Translations under genes and position numbers: made by a program
The notes under the pieces: model-generated
Database searches by the model: none
The model's input: only the letters and a program-made list of their open reading frames with translations
What the model was told of the DNA's origin: nothing
Part shown: piece by piece, positions 40,889 to 49,700 of the stretch
Numbering within the stretch: the first letter of the stretch is position 1
Layout: each line of letters begins with the position of its first letter
IMG/VR virus record: IMGVR_UViG_3300044712_001937
Coordinates: 300,703-364,702 of that record
Origin: a virus
Reading direction: 5' to 3' (one strand)
Length of the DNA: 64,000 nt

Positions 40889-43132
40889 TTATCCAGTACT
40901 TTCAATAAAATTAATATCTTTTACAGATATTTTTTCAGGTAATTCATATGATTTACATCTTGCTCGATGTGTATAACAATAAAATCCATTCTTATCAGCA
41001 CCTAAACTAACTCCACTTGATTTTGGAGTCTTTTCCGTAAACTCTTTAGGCTTCATTAAACCATGAATATGTCCACCTTCATGATATGTCGAACCACCAG
41101 TAAGATACTTTGAAATTAATTCTTTCATTTCTTTACTAATAGATTTTGAACGCATTAAAGATGCTTTTACATCAGTATATGATTCATTTAAACTTTCTTT
41201 CTGATTTAATGAATTCAATAACATTTCTTCATTATTAGCAACTTTATCGCTATATATTTTAATTAATAAATTTTTTTGAGCATCACCTATTTCTTTACCT
41301 TTTAAACCAATCTGCATCAAATCACCACCATTAACAGCTAATTCATTAACAGTTTTAGGGTATTTACCCTGTAACAACTCATTAGCTGCAATTTTAATTC
41401 CACTTGGTAATATTTTACTTTGTAATGCTAATGGAGATATTAAATACATATTATGAGCTACAGCTCTTGCTTTAGCAGGGTTAGTTTCTTCATAATTTTG
41501 ATATGCTAATTCTAATGCTTTTATTTCTTTATATGAATCTAAATCACCTTTTAAATTATTTTTATAAAATTCAGAAGGATTTGATAACATTCTGGATAAT
41601 AAAAATATAAATTCACCCATTGAGACAATTTCTTCAAATGGACTTCTATCTATTGTTGATTGTTTTAAATCAAAGCCAAAAATATTATTAAATAATCCGG
41701 TATTCTTTAACAATTGAGCACCTAAACGTTTATTTCCTTTATGAATTATTTTATCAAATTCTGTCAATATTCTTTCAGGTGGAATTTCTTTAATTCTACT
41801 TGCATTATCCTGAATCATTTTCATTGTTAATGGTTCAATAGTAAATCCAAAACGTGATGCAAATTGTACAGCACGTAACATACGAAGTGGGTCATCAGAA
41901 AATGCTTCCGGATTAACTACACGAATAATTTTATCTTTCAAATCTTTTTGTCCACCATATGGGTCTACAATATTACCATTAATATCTTTAGCAATTGCAT
42001 TAATCGTAAAATCTCTACGTTTTAAATCAGCTTCAATAGGTAAATCATGGTCTGACTTTACTTCAAAACCTCTATGTCCACCTTCTCCAGTCGCACTTTC
42101 TGACCTTGGAATTGCAATATCTATATCATCAGTAGCACCTTTAGGTTTAAATTTTAAAATTCCGAATGATTTACCTACTGCATCAACTTTACCATATCGT
42201 GCTAAAATTAATTCAAGTTTATCCATAGGAATTCCAGTAATAAGAATATCTAAATCCTTACTTTCTTTACCTAAAAATTCATCTCGAACTGCACCACCTA
42301 CAGAAAATATTTTACCACCAAGTTGTTCTATTTCTTGTTTAAATGGTAAATCCTGTAAAGATATTAACTGCGCCTCATTCATTATTTCTTCTTTATATAA
42401 GTGAAAATCGTGTACTTCTTCGTTTGTTTTTTCTTTTATTATTTTAATTTGCCTTGGGTTAAATACGAAATAATCATCATAAAGTTTCGCTCCGTCATAT
42501 CCCATATCTTGAAGTTGACCTAAACCATATTTTTCATATTCATTCCAACCAGCCATTTTTTGTATTGATAAATATGCTGGAATTATTCTGCTTCTACCAG
42601 CAGCACCAGATTCACCACGCATTATTTTATCTTTATCAGCAGAAAACCAAATAATTGGTTGTGCTGCATTATTTAAACTAAATCTGGTAAAATCTTTATT
42701 TGTGCCATGATAAACTATTAAGGGTTTGCCTTGAGCATCTACAACTTTTGAATTTTTAAACCAATCATAAAACCTATTTGACAAATTTAATGATTCTTCT
42801 TTAATAATTTCAATTAAATTACATTCTTTTAAAGGTTTAATTTCAAAATTATTAATATCACCTTGATTACATGCTGAAGATGTGTTACCTAATCCACCTA
42901 ATCTACATTTTTTCTTTACATTAACAGTGGAACTACCATTCATTGAGGATAATATACGTTCAACAATCATATCAATGTCAGATTCTGTAATTTCATACTC
43001 ATCTTGAGTTGCATCACCATTAACATGATTATATTCTAAATCTTCATCGACTATATTATTGTTATATGTTGGAAAATCATCCTGACCAATAGTATTATCA
43101 GTTGAAAATTTTGAAGTTGAGTCTTCATTCAT
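40889..43132 (-). CDS. ADP-ribosyltransferase-like domain fused to CCA-adding nucleotidyltransferase (polyvalent protein)
   Basis: 747 aa. Order: a disordered acidic start with a Cys-containing patch (KKKCRLGGLGNTSSACNQGD, ~75-94); an IEIIKEESLNL tag (~108-118); an ART-like domain ~120-240 (RFYDWFKNSKVVDAQGKPLI followed by VYHGT, WFSADKDK, MGYDGAKLYDDYFVFNPRQ); then a class II tRNA nucleotidyltransferase/PAP-like domain ~258-460 with GGAVRDEFLGKESKDLDILI, LKRRDFTINAIAKD, DPLRMLRAVQFASRFGFTIE. After a helical C-terminal half it ends in a Cys/His-containing segment (YHEGGHIHGLMK, YCYTHRARC). CCA enzymes rebuild tRNA 3' ends; ART domains transfer ADP-ribose from NAD. The combination in one chain is unusual. 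Own late-type motif 15 nt before the ATG. Confidence 0.82.
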   Translation of the reverse strand: MNEDSTSKFSTDNTIGQDDFPTYNNNIVDEDLEYNHVNGDATQDEYEITESDIDMIVERILSSMNGSSTVNVKKKCRLGGLGNTSSACNQGDINNFEIKPLKECNLIEIIKEESLNLSNRFYDWFKNSKVVDAQGKPLIVYHGTNKDFTRFSLNNAAQPIIWFSADKDKIMRGESGAAGRSRIIPAYLSIQKMAGWNEYEKYGLGQLQDMGYDGAKLYDDYFVFNPRQIKIIKEKTNEEVHDFHLYKEEIMNEAQLISLQDLPFKQEIEQLGGKIFSVGGAVRDEFLGKESKDLDILITGIPMDKLELILARYGKVDAVGKSFGILKFKPKGATDDIDIAIPRSESATGEGGHRGFEVKSDHDLPIEADLKRRDFTINAIAKDINGNIVDPYGGQKDLKDKIIRVVNPEAFSDDPLRMLRAVQFASRFGFTIEPLTMKMIQDNASRIKEIPPERILTEFDKIIHKGNKRLGAQLLKNTGLFNNIFGFDLKQSTIDRSPFEEIVSMGEFIFLLSRMLSNPSEFYKNNLKGDLDSYKEIKALELAYQNYEETNPAKARAVAHNMYLISPLALQSKILPSGIKIAANELLQGKYPKTVNELAVNGGDLMQIGLKGKEIGDAQKNLLIKIYSDKVANNEEMLLNSLNQKESLNESYTDVKASLMRSKSISKEMKELISKYLTGGSTYHEGGHIHGLMKPKEFTEKTPKSSGVSLGADKNGFYCYTHRARCKSYELPEKISVKDINFIESTG

Positions 43133-43147
43133 ATAAATTTACTTTTA

Positions 43148-43156
43148 TATAAATAC
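43148..43156 (-). promoter_or_regulatory. Candidate late promoter of the ART-CCA gene, GTATTTATA
   Basis: Exact sense-strand GTATTTATA, 15 nt before the ATG at 43132 and 16 nt after the hairpin at 43173-43191. Confidence 0.56.
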
Positions 43157-43172
43157 AATATTATAAATAAAA

Positions 43173-43191
43173 AAGCGCAATTAATGCGCTT
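43173..43191 (-). terminator. Hairpin terminator overlapping the stop of the 229-aa gene
   Basis: AAGCGCA pairs with TGCGCTT around ATTAA, followed by a T-run on the minus strand. The distal arm contains the last codons (QQAH) and stop of the upstream gene, so termination begins inside the coding end. Confidence 0.72.
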
Positions 43192-43870
43192 GTTGTTTTG
43201 CTATTTTTGCTTTATTTTTATCTTGAATTTCTCTAAGCGTTTCATATATAATAGATTTTATAATCTCTTTATTTTCTTGTAACACTTTTTTTATTCGTTC
43301 AACAGCATACATTTCAAGAATAACATTTTTAGTAGATTCTTCATTAATCATTTCTAAATTTTCTGCCAAATAATTAATCACAATGTTTTTAACATTTTCA
43401 ACTAATAAACCTTCATTAATTGCTTGTCCACCTGATTGATTATATCTTGGTTGATTGTTTGTTTGTTTACCTGATATAGCTTCAATAGACTCAGCTAATG
43501 TCATTTTATTATTTTGTTGAAATTTATTAAACATTTCTTCTTCTCTTGAACTATCATCTTCATTAATTAAAATAGGTTTTCTATTGTAATTATTATATTG
43601 ATTATTCATTGGAATTGAAGTATTTTCTGTTTGTTCTGAAATTGTTAATTTTTTATCACCACCTTTTTTATCGGTCGCTTTATTTGCAACCTGTTTTAAA
43701 TGATTAATAGCTGTATTTTGTCTACCTGTTTGTAATGATTCAAGTAAACCATTTAAAAATGCATCTTTAGGAACAGAAGCAGAATTACCAAAACTTTCTT
43801 GGTTTTTATTTTTCTTACGAGATTCAATCTCACCTTTAAGATTATTTAAATCTAATTTTTGATTTGCCAT
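43181..43870 (-). CDS. Hypothetical helical, probably virion-internal protein (229 aa)
   Basis: Low-complexity N/Q/K-rich protein with helical segments. It carries many (I/L)xE triplets (ISEQ, INEDD, TLAESIEA, INEGLLVENV, LAENLEMINEEST), the type T4 prohead protease recognises. C-terminus: NVILEMYAVERIKKVLQENK, then IKSIIYETLREIQDKN. It may be a scaffold or internal head protein; the family is not recognised. It follows a late-type motif and ends in a terminator, making a single-gene unit. Confidence 0.5.
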   Translation of the reverse strand: MANQKLDLNNLKGEIESRKKNKNQESFGNSASVPKDAFLNGLLESLQTGRQNTAINHLKQVANKATDKKGGDKKLTISEQTENTSIPMNNQYNNYNRKPILINEDDSSREEEMFNKFQQNNKMTLAESIEAISGKQTNNQPRYNQSGGQAINEGLLVENVKNIVINYLAENLEMINEESTKNVILEMYAVERIKKVLQENKEIIKSIIYETLREIQDKNKAKIAKQQAH

Positions 43871-43892
43871 TTTATAAAATATTATATTTTTT

Positions 43893-43901
43893 TATAAATA
43901 C
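43893..43901 (-). promoter_or_regulatory. Candidate late promoter, GTATTTATA
   Basis: Exact sense-strand GTATTTATA, 22 nt before the ATG at 43870; its upstream end lies at the stop of the 360-aa gene. Confidence 0.54.
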
Positions 43902-43902
43902 T

Positions 43903-44985
43903 TTACGTTTTGAAAAAAGTCTTTCTTTCAATAGTAGGATTTTCAATTTCTTTAATATCCTTTTTATTTATAATTTCTTTAGATATAGGTTGATTTGGTG
44001 TAACAGGTTTATTTGCTATTGGTTCACTGTTTGTAACAGGTTTATTTACAGTATTTTTTTGAGCTAATGTTTTTCTTAACTCAGCTTCTCTTCTTTGTTG
44101 TTGTGTTTGAATTAATTTATGATAATTTTGCGGAAAATATTTTGAATAAAAATGAGATAAATTTCCTAAAACAGATTCAGGTGGAACTTTATCTTGATAT
44201 TTTTTTTCAATAGCTTCTAATTCGTTTCGTTTATTAGCAACAATAATATAATTATCGATAGAACCTTTCCAAACAACTTTAACTTGATTAACTAAATTTT
44301 CAATATCATTTTTAGTTTCCCTTCTATTTAAAGCATTAGCACCTGCAAATCTTTCCCAACTACGCTTAATTTGAGGACGTTTATATGCAGGAATTTCAGT
44401 TGAAGTAGCACCACTTTTTTGAATCTTAGTTGTCAATACATCTGGTTTATTTACAGTATCAGTACCATCAGCAGCATATTTAACATCAGCAGCACTAATT
44501 TTTGCAATAATACCATACATTTGTTTGTCATTTTCATTATAATATTCTCCTGTAGGTATTAAAACTTTACCATCATCATCATTAAATTTAACACCTCTGG
44601 GAATAAATTGTGTAATTTTCTCGATAAAAAATAATCTCCATCCCGGTTTTGTTTGATTATCATCATCATCTTGATGATATTCATGTTTAAATCTTGGAAT
44701 TCTTTTTAAACCACTTAAACTTTCGCTATTTCCAACATCTTGCCATGCTCTTAACACATACTTACCCTTATTAGGATTACTTTTACTTGCAGTAAGTAGT
44801 CTTCCTAATACAAAAGGTCTTATTGTTCTTGCGCCTTTAGCATTATTATCATCACCAGCATAATAAATAACAGCATATTCATGATTCTTTATAGCATCGC
44901 TAATTGTTTTAGCATTGATGTTTTCAGTAATTAAACCACGAAATTCTTTAATATTTTCGATTAATATTCTATCTTCTTTTAACAT
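43903..44985 (-). CDS. WYL-like domain protein, probably virion-internal (360 aa)
   Basis: The N-terminus (MLKEDRILIENIKEFRGLI, then TENINAKTISDAI) has IxE/LxE triplets. Residues ~35-175 follow the pattern of WYL ligand/nucleic-acid-binding domains: YAVIYYAGDDNNAKGARTIR followed by PFVLGRLL, GKYVLRAWQDVGNSESLSGL, then PGWRLFFIEKITQFIPRGV. After ~180 the protein is basic and partly disordered with a Pro/Asn/Lys-rich end (NKPVTPNQPISKEI). The WYL assignment is tentative. The stop overlaps no gene; its ATG shares the last base of the 79-aa gene. Confidence 0.5.
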   Translation of the reverse strand: MLKEDRILIENIKEFRGLITENINAKTISDAIKNHEYAVIYYAGDDNNAKGARTIRPFVLGRLLTASKSNPNKGKYVLRAWQDVGNSESLSGLKRIPRFKHEYHQDDDDNQTKPGWRLFFIEKITQFIPRGVKFNDDDGKVLIPTGEYYNENDKQMYGIIAKISAADVKYAADGTDTVNKPDVLTTKIQKSGATSTEIPAYKRPQIKRSWERFAGANALNRRETKNDIENLVNQVKVVWKGSIDNYIIVANKRNELEAIEKKYQDKVPPESVLGNLSHFYSKYFPQNYHKLIQTQQQRREAELRKTLAQKNTVNKPVTNSEPIANKPVTPNQPISKEIINKKDIKEIENPTIERKTFFKT

Positions 44986-45224
44986 TACGCAGTTGCAGAA
45001 TTGTATTCATTAGTTGGTGTGTATTTATTTTTTACAGCCAATTTTTCACGAGTTTTAATATCTGTTGCACCACCAACTTGATTATTATTTTCACCCTTAC
45101 CTTTTTCATCACCAGTTGATAATGCATTTGGATTTGCTACGTTATAATCATCATTGTTATCATAACTATTTCTGGCAATATTGTTTTTTCTGAAGCTTAT
45201 ACTTGAATCTTCTAATCTACTCAT
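44985..45224 (-). CDS. Small disordered hypothetical protein (79 aa)
   Basis: Asn/Asp/Lys-rich and low-complexity (NSYDNNDDYNVANPNALSTG, then KTREKLAVKNKYTPTNEYNS). No domain. Its stop shares one base with the start of the WYL-like gene, so translation is coupled. Own late-type motif 30 nt upstream. Possibly a virion accessory. Confidence 0.45.
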   Translation of the reverse strand: MSRLEDSSISFRKNNIARNSYDNNDDYNVANPNALSTGDEKGKGENNNQVGGATDIKTREKLAVKNKYTPTNEYNSATA

Positions 45225-45254
45225 TTGATTTAGTTTTTATTTAATGTTATTTAC

Positions 45255-45263
45255 TATAAATAC
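45255..45263 (-). promoter_or_regulatory. Candidate late promoter, GTATTTATA
   Basis: Exact sense-strand GTATTTATA, 30 nt before the ATG at 45224, close to the stop of the Nudix gene. Confidence 0.53.
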
Positions 45264-45267
45264 AAGA

Positions 45268-46038
45268 TTATTCATATTTTTTAAATACAAGAGTAATATA
45301 TTCCATTAAATTAGGAACAGTATCTAAATATTTCATTTCACTTGTATCATACCATCCATAATTAGTATTTTCTTCATTAAGTACTACATCTGTAGGTTCA
45401 CCTTTATATCTGCAAGCAAATACATGTTCAATACTATCAGATTTTCTTTGTATTGAGAATGATTTAATAAATTTACTTACGTCTAAACCAGTCTCTTCAC
45501 TAATTTCTCTCTTACATGCTTTTTCAGGAGTTTCACCTTTTTCAATACCACCACCAACTAAACCCCACTTACCGGGCATCCACATTTCTTTTATATTAGC
45601 TCGTTTTAATAATAAAATTTTATTATCATTATTTACAATTACAGCAACTGCATTTTTTATTAAATCATTAGTTGATTCATTTATAGCATTTGCATTATAA
45701 GCATTAACATCAGAATTAGTATTTACTGTCATATCACGAGTCACATTTTTATTTACTTTTACTGCATTTCTATCAGTATTTAATGTAGTTTCAATAAAAT
45801 TTCTCATTAAATCACCTCCAGCTAATGCATATTGTATTTTACTATCAGTTTGCGGATTAAAATAATCAAAAAAATTTTTTAACCTTTTTAATACTTGATA
45901 TGTAACACTACCATTTTTTAACATAAATTTAGCACGTTTAACACCTTCACCACTTGGGTTTGATACCAATGTAGCCTGAATAAATTTAATAACATCAGAT
46001 GGTAATTGATATTGTTTATCGTATAATTGTGAATTCAT
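45268..46038 (-). CDS. Nudix hydrolase with extra N-terminal domain
   Basis: 256 aa. The Nudix domain covers about residues 125-256 (AVAVIVNNDNKILLLKRANI) with a complete Nudix box GGIEKGETPEKACKREISEE followed by TGLD (~163-187). Nudix enzymes cleave nucleoside diphosphates linked to another group, such as ADP-ribose, NAD, capped RNA or dNTPs; the substrate cannot be told from the box. The ~115-aa N-terminal domain (LPSDVIKFIQATLVSN, KFMLKNGSVTYQVLKRLKNF) is helical and unrecognised, and an INEST motif lies at the junction. Its closeness to two ART-like genes suggests an ADP-ribose/NAD-related role (inference). Confidence 0.82.
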   Translation of the reverse strand: MNSQLYDKQYQLPSDVIKFIQATLVSNPSGEGVKRAKFMLKNGSVTYQVLKRLKNFFDYFNPQTDSKIQYALAGGDLMRNFIETTLNTDRNAVKVNKNVTRDMTVNTNSDVNAYNANAINESTNDLIKNAVAVIVNNDNKILLLKRANIKEMWMPGKWGLVGGGIEKGETPEKACKREISEETGLDVSKFIKSFSIQRKSDSIEHVFACRYKGEPTDVVLNEENTNYGWYDTSEMKYLDTVPNLMEYITLVFKKYE

Positions 46039-46040
46039 AA

Positions 46041-46661
46041 TTAAATTTCTTTTCTTTCTAAAAGATTCATTAATTTATCAACATCTTTTTTATCTAATTT
46101 ATTTATTAATCCGGCAATTTTTTCAATTTTTTTCTCTTTTACATCACCATCATCATTTTTATTAGATATTTCATCTTCATTTTTATCATTAACTACTTTA
46201 TCTTCAACAACATTAGATTCGTCAAGAGTATCAGGTTTAAATGCATTTTCAAAATGTTTTTCAACTATTTTTATTATTTTTTTAGCATATTCAACATTAA
46301 CTTCTTTTTTAGGGTCGCTTTCTCCAGTTGATAATTTACGGAAATCAGATTTTAATTTATTTGGATTTCTATAATAAAATTCGAGAATTTCTTTATATCT
46401 ATCATACATTAAATTTATTAAATCAGTAAGCATTTCACTTTGACCTTGATTTTCTTTTCCTTCAAAAAATGGTAATAATGTAAAACCAAATCGACCAAGC
46501 ATATCATATCTAAATGGTTGAGCTGATTTATTAACATTCATATCAGTAGTACCATTTGCCTGACTTTCCAAATCACTACCATTTTTTGGAAGTGCATCTG
46601 CACCTATTAATTCACCATTAGAATCTATAATTTCGTCTATTTTATTTTTTGTAAATTTCAT
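46041..46661 (-). CDS. Hypothetical protein with acidic tail (206 aa)
   Basis: The core (AQPFRYDMLGRFGFTLLPFF, then EMLTDLINLMYDRYKEILEF and EYAKKIIKIVEKHFENAFKP) is helical; residues ~140-180 are highly acidic and low-complexity; the C-terminus is a short amphipathic helix (DKKDVDKLMNLLERKEI). No family is recognised. It is translated 2 nt before the Nudix gene and starts the unit at a late-type motif. Confidence 0.5.
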   Translation of the reverse strand: MKFTKNKIDEIIDSNGELIGADALPKNGSDLESQANGTTDMNVNKSAQPFRYDMLGRFGFTLLPFFEGKENQGQSEMLTDLINLMYDRYKEILEFYYRNPNKLKSDFRKLSTGESDPKKEVNVEYAKKIIKIVEKHFENAFKPDTLDESNVVEDKVVNDKNEDEISNKNDDGDVKEKKIEKIAGLINKLDKKDVDKLMNLLERKEI

Positions 46662-46676
46662 CTGACTATATTTTAA

Positions 46677-46685
46677 TATAAATAC
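46677..46685 (-). promoter_or_regulatory. Candidate late promoter, GTATTTATA
   Basis: Exact sense-strand GTATTTATA, 15 nt before the ATG at 46661, in the gap after the DNA polymerase stop. Confidence 0.55.
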
Positions 46686-46702
46686 TAACTAAATATTAAT
46701 CA

Positions 46703-49700
46703 TCATGATTCTTCATTAAAATTATCAATAGAACCAACATCATTCAACCCATCATCTTCAGAATTATCATTTAAAACTTCATCAATACGAAGTGAAACTA
46801 ATTCTTCAAAAACTTCTTTAGATTTATCAATCTGCTTAAACACTTGTTCCATTGTCGAGTCTTTTGGAAGACCATATGCTAATTTAAATTCTGAAAATAC
46901 TCTTCCCCTAAATAATATTTCACTTTCTTCCAATAATTCTTTATCTGATTTTTCATTTAACTGTGCAATTTCCAAGTCCTGAAGTCTTTTTTCTTCTTCT
47001 TCTCTTATTTTATCAAGTTCAAGTTCTATTTCACATTTAGGAATTGGAATATCTGTCCTAATAATTTCGATATATATACCATTATATGCACCAAGATTGT
47101 AACTACTACCATCTTTAATCAACACAAAATCACCATCTTCATATTTATCATTAATAGATTTAATTAATGGTTTATTACTCTTTTTCATTAAATCATTAAG
47201 ATAATTTAAAGCATTATCATATATTTCATAATATATTTTATGTTCATAATCATCATATAATTTAAAACCATCCCATATTAATCTTGGGTCATATCCGGTT
47301 TTATTCCAAAAAATTACTTCCATCTTTTCCATATGCATAGATTCATCAAAAGTATCTAATTCAAAACTTTTCAATTCTAATTGGTCAGATGTAAACATTT
47401 CTTTTTTCAAATTACCAGTTTTTTTATCTAATTTCACTAATATATTTTTTCGAACTTCTGGTTCGAAACCTAATAGCAAAGTTTCAACACGTTTATTAAA
47501 AGCATCCAAATATTTAACATAGTTATATTCATCAGTCATATTAGGATTATTTAATAAATCTTCATGACTAATTAATTTAGCACATAATCTATCTTCACCA
47601 GTTTTTTTATCTTTAATAATACGTGAGTCTCCATGAGATTTCAAATATCCGGTATTAACATAGTAAACCATACTATCTAATTCAGGTTCAGGTGGCATAT
47701 GGTTAATAACCAACTTCATCTTATCATCAATACTTAATTTTTCTTCTGATTTAGTATAAATTAAAGAATGTTTATGCTCTTGGAATAATTTTTCAGCAAT
47801 TAATTCACGTTTTTTAATTAATAATTCCATATGTGCTTGCATTCCTTTATCTCTACCATTTTTATCTTTACCTCTTTTTTTATATGCACTAAGTGAAATT
47901 TTAACTTTACTTTTACTCGCAATTTTCTTTAAAGGAATTTGCATATATCGAATATTTTCAGCATAATCATAGTAATAATCGACAAATTCTTTGCCTTTTC
48001 CATGAAGAATCATATCCAATCCTTTATCGATAAAATCTTCAATATATTCAGGCATCGTTTTAGACTTAATAGTATTTCCAGTTAATTTAATTTTTTCTTT
48101 CATATTACCAGTCTTTTTATCTTTAGCTAAAGATAACGTAGCATAATTAATTCTTGATAAATTAAGGCAAGCCAATGATTCACCATCATTATCAACTGAC
48201 ATAAATGGTGGTTTCATTTCTTCAACATTATATTTTTCAATAATTGCAGGTACACCACTTAATCCATGATATTTCCACATATCTTCAATCAATCCTTCTT
48301 GTTCTTCTACAAAAACACCTTCATCTGTAACACGAATATTTGTATAATCTGGAATAGAAAAATTTATACCATCAGTAACTGCTAATAATGGGATTAATTT
48401 ATAATAACTAAACCATTTTACAGCATGACGTAAATGAATACGACCTGTACATGTGATACGAGCAGCACAAACATTATCAGACCAGTTAAACGATATACCA
48501 GAACCTAATGCACCGAATAATGAATTGTTTAAAATTTTTATAGGTAATTGTTTAATTTTAAACAACGCTTTATCTTCTGAAGTAATTTGATTATTAATAA
48601 GTTTTAAATAAGTTTCATGGTCAATTTCTTTTAATAATTGAATTTCTTCTTCTTTTAAACTATCACCACTTGCTAATCTCTTATATATATTACGAGTTGT
48701 AGTAAGATATAAAAGCATTTTTTTAATAACACCTGTTATATCAAACATTGGGAATATATCTTCAGTTAATTGTGTCATAGGATAAAGTGAAGCATAGTCA
48801 ATTTTTACAATTCGCTTCGAATATCCAATTCTATAACATCTTGCTAAACCACCTGAAAAGCCATTTTTAGCTTCTGAAAATGGAATTGCAATATCATTTT
48901 CATAACTCCATGCTGTTAAAAGTAAATTCCAAATAGCTGCAGTTCCCATTGTACATACACGTTGATATGTTGTAGGAATTATTTTTGCTAATGAAAATGA
49001 AGATTGATTATATAATTCATCAATTTGTTCAGTTTCCCATAAGTCATCTAATAAATATTGTTTTACGAGTTTTTTCCCGCCAATAAACGATGTCATTTTT
49101 TGTGGAATAGCTTCTTTTCTAAGCCAATCTACGAAATTTGGATTGCTATCGAGATATTCTTTTCTAAATGAATTATATTTTTCAACGCTTAACCTATCTT
49201 TATTAGCTTGTAGTGTATATAATTTCTTTGCAGTATCTTGATATTCATCTAAAATTTCTAAATATTCATTATTTTCATTAATAACAAATATTTTATTTTC
49301 ATTATAATATCTACCAATATTATTATCTTCACCTGAAATATAAGTTCTATTAGGTTTTGCAACTTTTTCAAATTTTGCTAAATATTTTAATTTAGTTTCT
49401 TTCATATCGCTATTTAAAGCAGCAGTTTTTTTAGCTGCATGTAAAATATCGATAATTGAATACCCCCACATTTCAGTTGCTGTATATTTTTCAGCAGTAC
49501 TTCCATGTTTAAAAGTACTATTACCTCTTCTTTTTAATTGAATATCTTGATTCAATGTAGTTGGAATCGCAGATAAATCCATTTTAAGAATTTTGGCTCT
49601 TCCTAATATAAAATCAAAGTCAAAATTTTCACTGTTAAAACCTGAAATAACTGCAGGTTTAATTATATTTATTAAATTGAAGAAATCTTGAATTAATTTA

